The translations under genes and the position numbers were made by a program. Of a stretch of DNA of 64,000 nt, positions 33,646 through 42,653 are shown in pieces. The notes below the pieces were generated by a model. That model searched no databases. It was not told where the DNA came from and saw only the letters and a list, made by a program, of their open reading frames with translations. The first letter of the stretch is position 1. The number at the start of each line of letters is the position of its first letter. Source of the DNA: Fidelibacterota bacterium UBA7301 (lineage in GTDB: Bacteria; Fidelibacterota; Marinisomatia; Marinisomatales; TCS55). The DNA is taken from contig DKQT01000036.1 of the NCBI GenBank assembly GCA_002471845.1, positions 7,334 through 71,333 on the forward strand. Direction: 5' to 3'.

Positions 33646-34913
33646 TTCGTACAAATCGCAATCAAGAAAAATACATCCAAACCGGTTTGGATGTTGGATC
33701 CAACAAAATTTGCTGTGCCATTATGGAAGTGGATCCCAATTCGGACAGCGTCAAATTACTTGGTATTGGCATCTCTCCCGCTACCGGAATTAAAAAAGGC
33801 TCCATAACACATCGGGATCAACTCATTGATGAAATGGATCTCGCCCTGCAAGAAGCTCAGACCATGGCCGACATTAATGTGCAGAAACTTACCCTGGGGA
33901 TTTCAGGGGATCATATTCGCGGTATCAATACCCAAGGTGCAATTGCAATCGGAGGTACAAATGGCCCCAATGTACCAGTACAACATGAAATAACCGATGG
34001 CGACGTACATCGCGTTTTGGAATTGGCTAAAGCCATTTCACTGCCCGTGGATCGGGATATTCTCCATGTTCTCCCCCAGGAATATGTGATTGATACCATG
34101 GATTCCATCAAAGATCCGGTCGGTTTAACCGGCCGCCGATTAGAAGCTCGAGTCCATTTGATCACCGTGGCTACCACAGCGGCAACAAACCTCGCCAGTT
34201 GTGCCGAAGAATTGGGAGTAACGGTTGATGGTGTTGTTTACCAAGGCCTCGCTTCGAGCATTTCTGCTTTGGTGGAGGATGAGAAAAACCTGGGTGTTGT
34301 TTGTGTAGATATCGGCGCCACTACGACTGATATTGTGGTGTACCATGAAGGCGGACTCCGACATACTGCCACCTTGGGAATCGGTGCTGCCAGTATCACC
34401 AATGATATTGCTGTTATGCTTCAGGTGGGCATTGAAGAAGCTGAAAAAATTAAAAAAACCTATGGATCTGCTAAAGCATCTATGTCTTCCCCTGCACTGG
34501 ATTTTGAATTGCCAGCGCATAACGGCCAGATCAAACGTAAGGTGTCTGAGCATGAGTTATCACGTTATGTTGAAGCGCGAATGGTGGAAATACTGCAATT
34601 AGTTATGCGAGAAGTATCCCGGGCAGACGTAAAAGAAAAATTGACTTATGGCATGGTTCTTACTGGTGGCGGATCAGAACTCAAAAACCTCGTAGGTCTC
34701 GCTCAGGAAACAATCAATATGCCGGTTCGAATCGGGAAACCAAATAATGTCAGCGGCGCTGTAGATGTGGCTTCCAGTCCTATTTACGCTGGTGCGATTG
34801 GGTTGGCGCAATGGAAAAATTTAGGCGAAGATCTGTCCCTTATTCAAAAACCTGAATCGGCTATTACCGATACAATGAAAAAATTGAAAAAAATTGTTAA
34901 AGAATTCTTTTAA
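33642..34913 (+). CDS. ftsA: Cell division protein FtsA
   Basis: A 423-residue actin-family ATPase that tethers FtsZ to the membrane. The phosphate-1 motif is TGLDVGSNKICCAIME, the 1C/2C insert is present (GISPATGIKKGSI), and the second phosphate loop is VCVDIGATTTDIVVY. The adenosine motif is MVLTGGGSELKNLVGLA. The C-terminal amphipathic helix is clear (MKKLKKIVKEFF). The ATG at 33642 overlaps the ftsQ TGA (ATGA); a GTG at 33636 is also in frame. ftsZ starts 51 bases after its stop. Confidence 0.95.
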   Translation: MIRTNRNQEKYIQTGLDVGSNKICCAIMEVDPNSDSVKLLGIGISPATGIKKGSITHRDQLIDEMDLALQEAQTMADINVQKLTLGISGDHIRGINTQGAIAIGGTNGPNVPVQHEITDGDVHRVLELAKAISLPVDRDILHVLPQEYVIDTMDSIKDPVGLTGRRLEARVHLITVATTAATNLASCAEELGVTVDGVVYQGLASSISALVEDEKNLGVVCVDIGATTTDIVVYHEGGLRHTATLGIGAASITNDIAVMLQVGIEEAEKIKKTYGSAKASMSSPALDFELPAHNGQIKRKVSEHELSRYVEARMVEILQLVMREVSRADVKEKLTYGMVLTGGGSELKNLVGLAQETINMPVRIGKPNNVSGAVDVASSPIYAGAIGLAQWKNLGEDLSLIQKPESAITDTMKKLKKIVKEFF

Positions 34914-34964
34914 TAGAATAAAACTGAAAACACATACCAAGGAATCAAGAAAAGGAGAAACCTT

Positions 34965-36164
34965 ATGCTATTCGAATTCGATAGTCTAGCTGAGCAAAAA
35001 GCAAACCTGAAACTTATCGGTGTCGGCGGTGCCGGCGGCAATGCGGTCAACCGAATGATCCAGGCCGGGATGACCGGTGTAGATTTTATCGTCATTAACA
35101 CGGATGCCCAGGACCTTGAAAACAATGGCGCCGAAAATAAAATTCAGATTGGCAAAAATCTCACCAAAGGATTAGGAGCCGGTGCCCAATCGGAAATTGG
35201 AAAAGACGCCATGGAAGCAGACCAGGAAGTCATTAAATCCATGCTGGAAGGGGCCGATATGGTTTTTATTACCGCCGGAATGGGCGGTGGAACCGGTACA
35301 GGCGCAGCGCCAGTAGTGGCCCAACTGGCAAGAGAAATGGGTATATTGACAGTCGGAATTGTTACTGTACCTTTCAATTTTGAGGGACCAAAACGCATGA
35401 ACCGCGGTCTGGCCGGTGTTACGGAATTGCGTAAAGCCTGCGACACGGTCATTACTATTCCCAACCAAAAACTCATGTCCATTGTGGATAAGAGTACAAC
35501 CGTTGTAGAAGCATTTAAACTAGCTGATTCGATTCTCCATCATGCATCGAAGGGAATATCCGATCTGATCAACGTCCATGGATTGATAAACCTCGACTTT
35601 GCAGACGTGGAAACTGTTATGAAAAATATGGGTGAAGCTGTTATGGGCACCGGTACTGCCAGTGGAGAAGAACGAGCTGTATTGGCTGCTCAACAGGCTA
35701 TTTCGAGTCCCCTGCTGGATAATGCATCTATCTCTGGCGCCCAAGGCGTTTTGGTTAATATAACCGGTGGTGCCGACCTTACCTTGATGGAAGTGGATGA
35801 AGCAACTTCAATTATTTTTGAAGAAGCGGGCAAGGACGCCAATATCATCTTTGGTGCGGTCATTGACCCGGGCTTGAATAAGGAAATCCTGGTTACGGTT
35901 ATTGCTACAGGGTTCAATCGCAAACCAGTCGTAGAAGAAGTGCATTCTCATACGCAGAGGAAAGAAGTTACACCAACGCAAACACGGATACTGGCAGAAC
36001 AGGAAAATGTACCTTTGCACCAACAATCCCAGCCTGAGAAGGTACCCCCTCAACAACCCCCAATTGAGAAACCTGAACCGGCCCTGTTCTTTGATGATGC
36101 TAATCCGCCCATCTATGGGAATGACTTGGAGGTGCCGGCCTTTATCCGCCGTCAGCATGACTAG
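34965..36164 (+). CDS. ftsZ: Cell division GTPase FtsZ
   Basis: A 399-residue tubulin homologue that forms the Z-ring. Motifs include GVGGAGGNAVNRMIQAG (about 17-33), the tubulin signature GGGTGTGAAPVVAQLAREMG (about 107-126) and the T7 loop NLDFADVETVMKNMGEAVMG (about 206). The long Pro/Gln/Glu linker (about 320-385) ends in the conserved C-terminal peptide DLEVPAFIRR that binds FtsA. It has its own strong ribosome site AAGGAG (34952-34957), 7 bases before the ATG, and is the last gene of the dcw run. Confidence 0.97.
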   Translation: MLFEFDSLAEQKANLKLIGVGGAGGNAVNRMIQAGMTGVDFIVINTDAQDLENNGAENKIQIGKNLTKGLGAGAQSEIGKDAMEADQEVIKSMLEGADMVFITAGMGGGTGTGAAPVVAQLAREMGILTVGIVTVPFNFEGPKRMNRGLAGVTELRKACDTVITIPNQKLMSIVDKSTTVVEAFKLADSILHHASKGISDLINVHGLINLDFADVETVMKNMGEAVMGTGTASGEERAVLAAQQAISSPLLDNASISGAQGVLVNITGGADLTLMEVDEATSIIFEEAGKDANIIFGAVIDPGLNKEILVTVIATGFNRKPVVEEVHSHTQRKEVTPTQTRILAEQENVPLHQQSQPEKVPPQQPPIEKPEPALFFDDANPPIYGNDLEVPAFIRRQHD

Positions 36165-36176
36165 GTAAAAAAACCA

Positions 36177-36278
36177 AAGGCGACTTATTTGCCTTGTTCT
36201 TGAATTCTTGGTAGGTAAGGGACAACCTTACCATAAAAGTCCTCCCGTCTGAAAATTTCCGGATGGGAGGATTTTTTT
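36177..36278 (+). terminator. Three successive hairpins ending in a rho-independent terminator after ftsZ
   Basis: Hairpin 1 is AAGGC/GCCTT (36177-36195). Hairpin 2 is GGTAAGG/CCTTACC with a five-base loop (36214-36232). Hairpin 3 has a ten-pair stem with one G-U (TCCTCCCGTC paired with GATGGGAGGA, 36240-36271), followed by seven T (36272-36278), a classic rho-independent terminator for the dcw operon. Confidence 0.85.
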
Positions 36279-36325
36279 AACCCACCCCTGGCCTGCCGAT
36301 AGGAAGGCGGAGATGTGTAAAAACA

Positions 36326-36353
36326 AAAACCCCCGCCAAAAGACGAGGGTTTT
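36326..36353 (-). terminator. Rho-independent terminator of rpmB
   Basis: Read leftward, a twelve-pair stem AAAACCCTCGTC/GGCGGGGGTTTT with a TTTT loop is fully paired (two G-U), followed by TGTTTTT. It lies 34 bases downstream of the rpmB stop. The T/A-flanked stem could also act on rightward transcripts. Confidence 0.8.
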
Positions 36354-36387
36354 ACAAAGGAGGATACATCAATCGTATAATAGAAAT

Positions 36388-36624
36388 CTAAATCTTTTTT
36401 CCTTCTGCCCTTATTTTATTCAAAACTTTACGAATACCAATTTTATCGACAAGGCGTAAGCCTTGTGTAGATACATTGAGGGTGATCCAACGGTTTTCAT
36501 CCGCCAGCCAAAATCTTTTCTTTTGCAGGTTAATATCAAACCGACGACGGGATTTATTGTGGGCGTGGCTCACTTTGTTCCCGTACATGGGTTTTCTCCC
36601 TGTTACGTCACAAACTCTGCTCAT
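36388..36624 (-). CDS. rpmB: 50S ribosomal protein L28
   Basis: A 78-residue ribosomal protein. The opening MSRVCDVTGRKPMYGNKVSH is the L28 signature, followed by NKSRRRFDINLQKKRFW, then ENRWITLNVSTQGLRLVDK and the basic C-terminus. Its normal partner rpmG is not adjacent. It is a single leftward gene with its own terminator, divergent from dusB. Confidence 0.95.
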   Translation of the reverse strand: MSRVCDVTGRKPMYGNKVSHAHNKSRRRFDINLQKKRFWLADENRWITLNVSTQGLRLVDKIGIRKVLNKIRAEGKKI

Positions 36625-36730
36625 AATTCCTTAAATACTCGTTTATGTTCCCAAAAAGCCGGTGAATTTATTGCAACAATTATAGGGTTGAAAGAATTAT
36701 TTCACTGTTAATTGTAGGTTAAATTTATAC

Positions 36731-37690
36731 ATGCAAATTGGTGATCTAAATATAGCTAATCCCATACTTTTGGCCCCTATGGCGGGAGTGACGGATTACC
36801 CCTTTCGTGTGCTGTGCAAAGAACAGGGAGCTGGGGTAGTATATTCTGAATTTGTATCAGCCCACGGGATTATCCGTGAGAATGCCAAAACATGGCACAT
36901 GATCGAATTCACTGATTTTGAGAGGCCAATCGGAATCCAGATCTTTGGGGATTCACCGGAGGTCATGAGCCGTGCCGCCAAGATGGTGGTGGATAAATTC
37001 TCTCCCGATATTCTCGATATTAATTATGGATGTCCCGTGCCCAAAGTGACCAAACGGGGCGCCGGTTCCGCCGCCCTTCGTGATCTTTGCCTCATGGATG
37101 ACATCACCGCCGCAGTGGTGGAATCAGTCCCAGAGGTACCGGTGACGGTAAAAATGCGCTCGGGTTGGGATGCCAATTCAATTGTTGTTCCGGAAGTAGG
37201 CTCACGGTTAGAGAAAATCGGCGTGAGAGCTATCACCCTCCACCCACGGACCACCAAACAAAGCTATAATGATTCTGCGGACTGGACATTAATTAAAGCC
37301 TTAAAGGAATCTACATCATTGCCAGTTATCGGGAATGGGGATGTAAAATCACCGGATGATGTTATGCGCATGTTTGAAGAAACAGGATGTGACGGTGTTA
37401 TGGTGGGTCGGAGTGCCTTGGGCAATCCATGGTTTTTTAGGGATGCGATTTATTTATACAAGGGAGAGGAAATACCTCCTAGGCCGACCATCGTGGAAAA
37501 GGTCTCCCATTGCCGGCGTCATTTTGATCATATGATAAACTGGCACGGGGAACGTGTAGGCGTCAACCTTATGCGTAAACATTTTGGGTGGTATATCCGC
37601 GGGTTTCACGGGGCAGCACCTTACAGAAAAGCCCTCGTATCCGCCCCGAATAAGGGAGCTATGGAGGCGATTTTAGATTCAATTACCTAA
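36731..37690 (+). CDS. dusB: tRNA-dihydrouridine synthase, DusB family
   Basis: A 319-residue FMN-dependent enzyme that reduces uridines in the tRNA D-loop using NADPH. The TIM-barrel opens with NPILLAPMAGVTDYPFRVL. The catalytic cysteine lies in DINYGCPVPKVTKRGAGSAA (about residue 102), and LHPRTTKQSYNDSADW, IGNGDVKSPDDVMRMFE and GCDGVMVGRSALGNPWFF form the FMN/RNA pockets. The helical C-terminal domain is complete (RKHFGWYIRGFHGAAPYRK). It follows 106 bases after divergent rpmB. Confidence 0.93.
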   Translation: MQIGDLNIANPILLAPMAGVTDYPFRVLCKEQGAGVVYSEFVSAHGIIRENAKTWHMIEFTDFERPIGIQIFGDSPEVMSRAAKMVVDKFSPDILDINYGCPVPKVTKRGAGSAALRDLCLMDDITAAVVESVPEVPVTVKMRSGWDANSIVVPEVGSRLEKIGVRAITLHPRTTKQSYNDSADWTLIKALKESTSLPVIGNGDVKSPDDVMRMFEETGCDGVMVGRSALGNPWFFRDAIYLYKGEEIPPRPTIVEKVSHCRRHFDHMINWHGERVGVNLMRKHFGWYIRGFHGAAPYRKALVSAPNKGAMEAILDSIT

Positions 37691-37695
37691 CAATT

Positions 37696-37790
37696 TGTCA
37701 TCCCGGACTTGATCCGGGATCCAGATTGGCATATAAAACAATTGTTGGTTTTGGATACCGGATAATTTTTTCAAAATTTACGGTATGACA
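37696..37790. repeat. MITE-like repeat with TGTCAT/ATGACA ends (95 bp)
   Basis: Begins TGTCATCCCGG (37696) and ends ACGGTATGACA (37790). The terminal inverted repeat is TGTCAT-n-CCG against its complement. The inner hairpin CCCGGActtgaTCCGGG is close to the left end. It lies 6 bases after the dusB stop. Elements with this 'gtcatcccggacttgatccggg' core occur in many bacterial genomes as non-autonomous dispersed repeats. Confidence 0.65.
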
Positions 37791-37802
37791 GTATTTGGGC
37801 CC

Positions 37803-37994
37803 TTAGTAGATGGAGGCATTTTTTAATAACTCACCCCATCTATTTATTCCAATCAAACAATATTGAAAACCGCACCTCTCTGCTACAGAAAGGGGTAAGT
37901 TGTTAAATTCCACTTCCATTCCTTGAATCCTCCCTTTTTCACCAATAAATTCCCGAGCTTTTTTTGACGTAAATTTCCGAACTAAACGAGACAT
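37803..37994 (-). CDS. Doubtful 63-residue ORF divergent from P5C dehydrogenase
   Basis: A 63-codon leftward frame whose ATG lies 2 bases from the ATG of the rightward P5C dehydrogenase gene. The product (ending GFQYCLIGINRWGELLKNAS) looks protein-like in composition, with mixed helix and strand and no low complexity. It has no ribosome site that I can see and no family I recognise. It could be the C-terminal remnant of a larger protein, or chance. If it is not a gene, 37691-37996 is a 306-base non-coding region that holds the repeat above and little else. Confidence 0.25.
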   Translation of the reverse strand: MSRLVRKFTSKKAREFIGEKGRIQGMEVEFNNLPLSVAERCGFQYCLIGINRWGELLKNASIY

Positions 37995-37996
37995 CC

Positions 37997-39631
37997 ATGC
38001 AAAACGCTAAAGCGATTGTTCCTAAACCAATCAATGAACCGATTTTATCTTACGCCCCAGGCACCCCGGAGCGTGCAGCTCTCAAAGCGCGTATCCAAGA
38101 ATTGAAATCCCAGCAGATTGAAGTCCCCCTCATTATTGGCGGACAGGAAATCAAAACGGGAAATATGGGCGAGATGCGCATTCCCCATGACCACCAGCAT
38201 ATCCTTGGCTATTATCACCAGGCCGGAGAAAAAGAAGTCAAAATGGCCATCGAAGCGGCCATGGATGCGTGGCAATCCTGGTCGAAGATGCCTTGGGAAT
38301 CCCGAACGGCGATATTCAAGAAAATGGCCTCTATTATTCAACGGCATAATGAGCAAACCCTGAATGCGGCCACCATGCTCGGACAAAGCAAAAACGCCTT
38401 CCAGGCGGAAATTGATGCTTCCTGTGAGATGATCGACTTTTTGAATTTTAACTGTTGGTATGCCCAGGAACTTTATAGCCAACAGCCCACCTATTCTCCC
38501 GACGGCATGTGGAATAGGTTGGAACATCGTCCGCTGGAAGGATTTATTTTTGCAGTCAACCCATTTAATTTCACCTCAATCGGTGGAAATCTTGCTGCTG
38601 CGCCGGCACTCATGGGTAATGTGGTAGTCTGGAAACCGGCTTCCAGTTCCGTATACAGTGCTCACTTCATGATGGAACTATTCAGGGAAGCGGGCGTCCC
38701 CGATGGTGTAATTAATTTTATCCCCGGTTTTGGCCGCGATGTAGGACCGAATGTCATGACCAATCCCAATTTGGCCGGTGTACACTTCACTGGTTCCACC
38801 GCTGTATTCCAAGGCATGTGGAAAACGGTAGGTGAAAATATTGCCAATTACAAATCCTACCCGAGAATAGTTGGGGAAACAGGTGGAAAAGATTTCTGTA
38901 TCGCCCATGAATCATCTGATATTGATGCCTTGGTCACAGCCATGGTCCGTGGCGCTTTTGAGTACCAGGGACAAAAATGCTCTGCCCTATCCAGAGCCTA
39001 CATCCCCACCACCATTTGGTCAGAACTGAAAGAAAAGTATGTGGCCCAGGTAAATGATATCAAAATGGGTGATCCCGAAGATTTCTCAAACTTTATGAAT
39101 GCGGTCATTGACAAAGCTGCCTTCGATTCTATTTCAGCCTATATTGATGGAGCCCAAAACTCAGATGATGCGAAGATCATCACCGGGGGAAACTGCGATG
39201 ATTCCGTTGGCTATTATATCGAGCCTACCACCATCCTGACGGACAACCCCAAACACAGAACCATGTGTGAAGAAATCTTTGGTCCTGTGCTAACGATCTA
39301 CCTTTATGATCCCAAGGATTGGGAAACGACCCTCAAATTAGTGGATACTACCTCCCCTTATGCCCTCACCGGCTGCGTCTGGGGGCAGGATCGTGAAGCA
39401 GTGAATGAAGCTACAGAAAGACTTAACCACGCGGCAGGAAATTTTTATATCAATGATAAACCCACCGGTGCTGTGGTAGGTCAGCAGCCCTTTGGGGGCA
39501 GCCGCGCGTCCGGTACGAATGATAAAGCGGGATCCATGTTCAACCTGATTCGCTGGATATCCATGCGGACGATTAAAGAAACATTCGATCCGCCGAAAGA
39601 TTTCCGCTATCCATTCATGGGCGAAGAATAA
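37997..39631 (+). CDS. pruA: L-glutamate gamma-semialdehyde dehydrogenase (1-pyrroline-5-carboxylate dehydrogenase)
   Basis: A 544-residue aldehyde dehydrogenase of the stand-alone, ALDH4A1-like P5CDH type. It oxidises glutamate semialdehyde to glutamate with NAD+. The general-base Glu lies in VGETGGKDFCIA (about 293) and the catalytic Cys in GQKCSALSRAY (about 328). The length (544) and the closing FGGSRASGTNDKAGSMFNLI match the mitochondrial-type enzyme and not the bifunctional PutA. No proline dehydrogenase is in the window. Carbamate kinase and succinyl-CoA synthetase genes follow, suggesting amino-acid catabolism feeding the TCA cycle. Confidence 0.92.
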   Translation: MQNAKAIVPKPINEPILSYAPGTPERAALKARIQELKSQQIEVPLIIGGQEIKTGNMGEMRIPHDHQHILGYYHQAGEKEVKMAIEAAMDAWQSWSKMPWESRTAIFKKMASIIQRHNEQTLNAATMLGQSKNAFQAEIDASCEMIDFLNFNCWYAQELYSQQPTYSPDGMWNRLEHRPLEGFIFAVNPFNFTSIGGNLAAAPALMGNVVVWKPASSSVYSAHFMMELFREAGVPDGVINFIPGFGRDVGPNVMTNPNLAGVHFTGSTAVFQGMWKTVGENIANYKSYPRIVGETGGKDFCIAHESSDIDALVTAMVRGAFEYQGQKCSALSRAYIPTTIWSELKEKYVAQVNDIKMGDPEDFSNFMNAVIDKAAFDSISAYIDGAQNSDDAKIITGGNCDDSVGYYIEPTTILTDNPKHRTMCEEIFGPVLTIYLYDPKDWETTLKLVDTTSPYALTGCVWGQDREAVNEATERLNHAAGNFYINDKPTGAVVGQQPFGGSRASGTNDKAGSMFNLIRWISMRTIKETFDPPKDFRYPFMGEE

Positions 39632-39640
39632 TTCCCATTG

Positions 39641-40582
39641 ATGCGAAAATCGGTTATGATCGCATTAGGGGGAAACGCGCTCTCTCCAAAAGATGAAGCC
39701 GGTACCATCTACCAACAGTTTGCCCATACAAGGGAAAGTCTCCACGCTATCATGCATTTTGTCAATTTGGATTACAATATCTGCTTAACACACGGAAATG
39801 GCCCCCAAGTCGGCGATGAATTATTCCGCATGGAACTCACCCACGGTGATGTGCCTCCCCTTCCGTTGGGTGTTTGTGTGGCTGAGACGCAAGGGTCCAT
39901 TGGATATATGATACAGCAGTCCCTCCAAAATGCACTTAAACATGACGGCATTGATCGGGAAGTGGTAACACTGATTACCCAAACTATTGTGGATGGAGAT
40001 GATCCATCTATAAAAGATCCAATGAAATTTATCGGCCAGCGATTTCAAAAAGAAGAGGCTAAAGTAGTGGCTGAAAAATTCGGCTGGTCCATCAAAGAAC
40101 AGAATGAAGGCGAATGGCGCCAAGTGGTTCCCAGTCCCCTCCCCCAATATATCGAGCATGGAAAATCAATTCAAACGCTGGTGGATAATGGTATTATTGT
40201 TATCGCTTCCGGTGGTGGCGGCATCCCGGCCTATTGGAATGAAAATGGTAATCTCGAAGGCTTGGATGCGGTGGTGGATAAAGACTTGTCCGCGGCACTT
40301 TTGGGAAGAGTCATCAAAGCCAATGAATTGTGGATTATTACTGATGTAGATCGTGTTTGTCTAAACTACGGTACGGAGAATGAAGAGGAACTGAGGGAGA
40401 TTACCGCCTCCGTAGCAAAAACCTATTTTGATGAAGGCCATTTCCAGGCCGGCAGTATGAGACCAAAAATTCAGGCCGCTTTATACTTCCTGAAATACCA
40501 CGGAAATAAAGTGGTCATCACCTCAATCGATTGTGTGCAAGAAGCAATTAACGGGAATAACGGAACAATTATTAGGAACTGA
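39641..40582 (+). CDS. arcC: Carbamate kinase
   Basis: A 313-residue amino-acid kinase-fold enzyme. It makes ATP from carbamoyl phosphate and ADP, the last step of arginine deiminase or other carbamoyl-forming pathways. The motifs are VMIALGGNALSPKDE at the start, LTHGNGPQVGDELFRMEL, IVIASGGGGIPAYW and AVVDKDLSAALLGR, and the closing AGSMRPKIQAALYFL. The ATG at 39641 is preceded by an in-frame TTG at 39638. No arcA or arcB is in the window. It lies between pruA and sucC with a 3-base gap, in a compact operon. Confidence 0.9.
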   Translation: MRKSVMIALGGNALSPKDEAGTIYQQFAHTRESLHAIMHFVNLDYNICLTHGNGPQVGDELFRMELTHGDVPPLPLGVCVAETQGSIGYMIQQSLQNALKHDGIDREVVTLITQTIVDGDDPSIKDPMKFIGQRFQKEEAKVVAEKFGWSIKEQNEGEWRQVVPSPLPQYIEHGKSIQTLVDNGIIVIASGGGGIPAYWNENGNLEGLDAVVDKDLSAALLGRVIKANELWIITDVDRVCLNYGTENEEELREITASVAKTYFDEGHFQAGSMRPKIQAALYFLKYHGNKVVITSIDCVQEAINGNNGTIIRN

Positions 40583-40585
40583 TCC

Positions 40586-41764
40586 ATGAAAATTCATGAA
40601 TACCAGGGTAAAAATATTTTCAAATCCTACGGCATACCAATCCAGGACGGCTATGTGATTGAGGATATTAATGACGCGCCGGCAACAATTGAAAAAGTAC
40701 AACACGAATTCAGTACGGAAGCGGTGGTTGTTAAAGCTCAAATTCATGCCGGTGGACGGGGCAAAGGCGGCGGTGTAAAATATTCGCCTAACACCGAGCA
40801 AGCATTAGAAAATGCCCAAAATATGCTGGGCATGAATTTGAGCACACACCAAACCGGCGCGGAAGGACAGAAAGTCCGTAAGGTGTACATCACCGAAGCT
40901 TTGGACATTAAAAAAGAATATTACTGCGCTATTACTCTCGACAGATCCCAGACTAAAGATGTATTTATGGTATCTTCTGAAGGCGGAGTGGAAATTGAAA
41001 AAGTGGCCGCAGAAACACCGGAAAAGATTATTAAAGTATGGATTGACCCATTAGTGGGTATGAAATCATTCCAGGCCCGAAAATTGGCTTTCGGTTTGGG
41101 CTTCTCTGGCGATGCCTTCAAAACAGCGGTAAAGGTATTCATGAAAATGTATGCCTGTTATGTTGGTACCGATGCTACCATCGTAGAGATCAATCCGTTG
41201 GTCCTCACAGAAGATGATCGAATTGTTGCCCTGGATGCTAAATTCAACTTTGACGGCAATGCTATGTACCGCCACAAAGATATTGCCGATCTGCGGGACA
41301 TCCATGAAGAAGACCCCACCGAACTGGAAGCCAGCAAGTATGACCTGAATTACATAAAGTTGGACGGCAACGTGGGATGTATGGTAAACGGCGCCGGCCT
41401 GGCAATGGCCACCATGGATATCATCAAACTGGCCGGCGGTGAACCGGCAAACTTTCTGGATGTGGGTGGCGCCGCTTCTGCTGAAACAGTGAAGAATGGA
41501 TTCAAGATCATTTTATCCGACGACCATGTTAAAGCTATCCTGATCAATATTTTTGGCGGCATCGTGCGCTGCGATCGCGTAGCAAATGGTGTTATCCAAG
41601 CGGTTAAAGAATTAGGCTTGAAAGTCCCTGTTGTGGTTCGTCTAGAAGGCACCAATGCGAAAGAAGCCAAAACCATTTTATCTGAATCAGGATTAGCTAT
41701 TATCCCTGCCAACGACATGAAAGATGCGGCACAAAAAGTTGTGAACGCACTCATAAAGAGTTAA
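40586..41764 (+). CDS. sucC: Succinyl-CoA synthetase beta subunit
   Basis: A 392-residue ATP-grasp subunit that forms succinyl-CoA with the alpha subunit and makes ATP or GTP. The opening MKIHEYQGKNIFKSYGIPIQ is standard. VVKAQIHAGGRGKGGGVK is the ATP-grasp/nucleotide loop, and the CoA/phosphate-binding NGAGLAMATMDIIKLAGGEP and the C-terminal NIFGGIVRCDRVANGVI are intact. It is immediately followed by sucD. The pair belongs with pruA and arcC in one operon. Confidence 0.96.
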   Translation: MKIHEYQGKNIFKSYGIPIQDGYVIEDINDAPATIEKVQHEFSTEAVVVKAQIHAGGRGKGGGVKYSPNTEQALENAQNMLGMNLSTHQTGAEGQKVRKVYITEALDIKKEYYCAITLDRSQTKDVFMVSSEGGVEIEKVAAETPEKIIKVWIDPLVGMKSFQARKLAFGLGFSGDAFKTAVKVFMKMYACYVGTDATIVEINPLVLTEDDRIVALDAKFNFDGNAMYRHKDIADLRDIHEEDPTELEASKYDLNYIKLDGNVGCMVNGAGLAMATMDIIKLAGGEPANFLDVGGAASAETVKNGFKIILSDDHVKAILINIFGGIVRCDRVANGVIQAVKELGLKVPVVVRLEGTNAKEAKTILSESGLAIIPANDMKDAAQKVVNALIKS

Positions 41765-41773
41765 AGGAATATT

Positions 41774-42652
41774 ATGTCAATTTTAGTGAATAAATATTCT
41801 CGTGTGATCGTTCAGGGGATCACCGGTTCGGAAGGCACATTTCACGCCACCCAAATGCTGGAGTACGGCACCAACGTGGTAGCAGGAGTCACACCAGGTA
41901 AAGGGGGCCAAATGGCCCTGGATGGGAAAGTTCCGGTCTATAATTCGGTTGAAGAAGCACGGGCTGAAACCAATGCCAATGTATCCATAATTTTCGTCCC
42001 TCCACCCTTTGCGGCAGAAGCTATCATTGAAGCATCCGAGGCAGGCGTCGAACTGGTTGTATGTATTACGGAAGGTGTTCCCGTACATGATATGGTAAAA
42101 GCCAAAAGGATCATTGACCAGAACGGCACACGGTTGATCGGGCCCAACTGCCCGGGCATCATTACCGTGGATGAATGCAAACTGGGGATCATGCCGGGAT
42201 TCATTTGCCAAAAAGGAAATATCGGCGTCCTCTCCAAATCGGGGACGCTGACCTATGAAGCCATCGGCCAATTGGTCAATGTGGGTTTGGGACAGACTAC
42301 AGCTATTGGCATTGGTGGTGATCCTGTTATCGGTACTACCATGATCGAAGCACTCAACCTTTTTGAAGCCGATCCGGAAACAGAAGGGGTTGTCGTAATC
42401 GGCGAAATCGGCGGACAAATGGAAAATGAAGCTGCCCGGTGGGTCAAGGACAATATGACTAAATCGGTGGTGGGCTTCATCGCCGGACAAACTGCTCCTC
42501 CTGGACGGCGTATGGGACATGCAGGCGCCATTGTTTCCGGTGGGGATGATACGGCGGAAGCCAAAATGAGAATTATGACCGAATGCGGGATTGCGGTGTG
42601 CGAATCCGTAGCAGAGATCGGTGATAAAATGAAAGCAGCATTAAGTAACTAA
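41774..42652 (+). CDS. sucD: Succinyl-CoA synthetase alpha subunit
   Basis: A 292-residue partner of SucC. The CoA-binding Rossmann domain begins VNKYSRVIVQGITGSEGTFH; the SKSGTLTYEAIGQLVNVGLG and GIGGDPVIGTTMIEAL segments follow. The phosphorylated histidine lies in GRRMGHAGAIVSGGDD (about residue 249). A long antisense frame (41783-42520) overlaps it and is a shadow. The repeat at 42654 begins two bases after its stop. It is the last of the pruA-arcC-sucCD group before ndk. Confidence 0.96.
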   Translation: MSILVNKYSRVIVQGITGSEGTFHATQMLEYGTNVVAGVTPGKGGQMALDGKVPVYNSVEEARAETNANVSIIFVPPPFAAEAIIEASEAGVELVVCITEGVPVHDMVKAKRIIDQNGTRLIGPNCPGIITVDECKLGIMPGFICQKGNIGVLSKSGTLTYEAIGQLVNVGLGQTTAIGIGGDPVIGTTMIEALNLFEADPETEGVVVIGEIGGQMENEAARWVKDNMTKSVVGFIAGQTAPPGRRMGHAGAIVSGGDDTAEAKMRIMTECGIAVCESVAEIGDKMKAALSN

Positions 42653-42653
42653 A

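Noticed and set aside
41783..42520. 245-residue leftward frame inside sucD
   Set aside because: sucD is intact and highly conserved on the other strand; this is a shadow frame.
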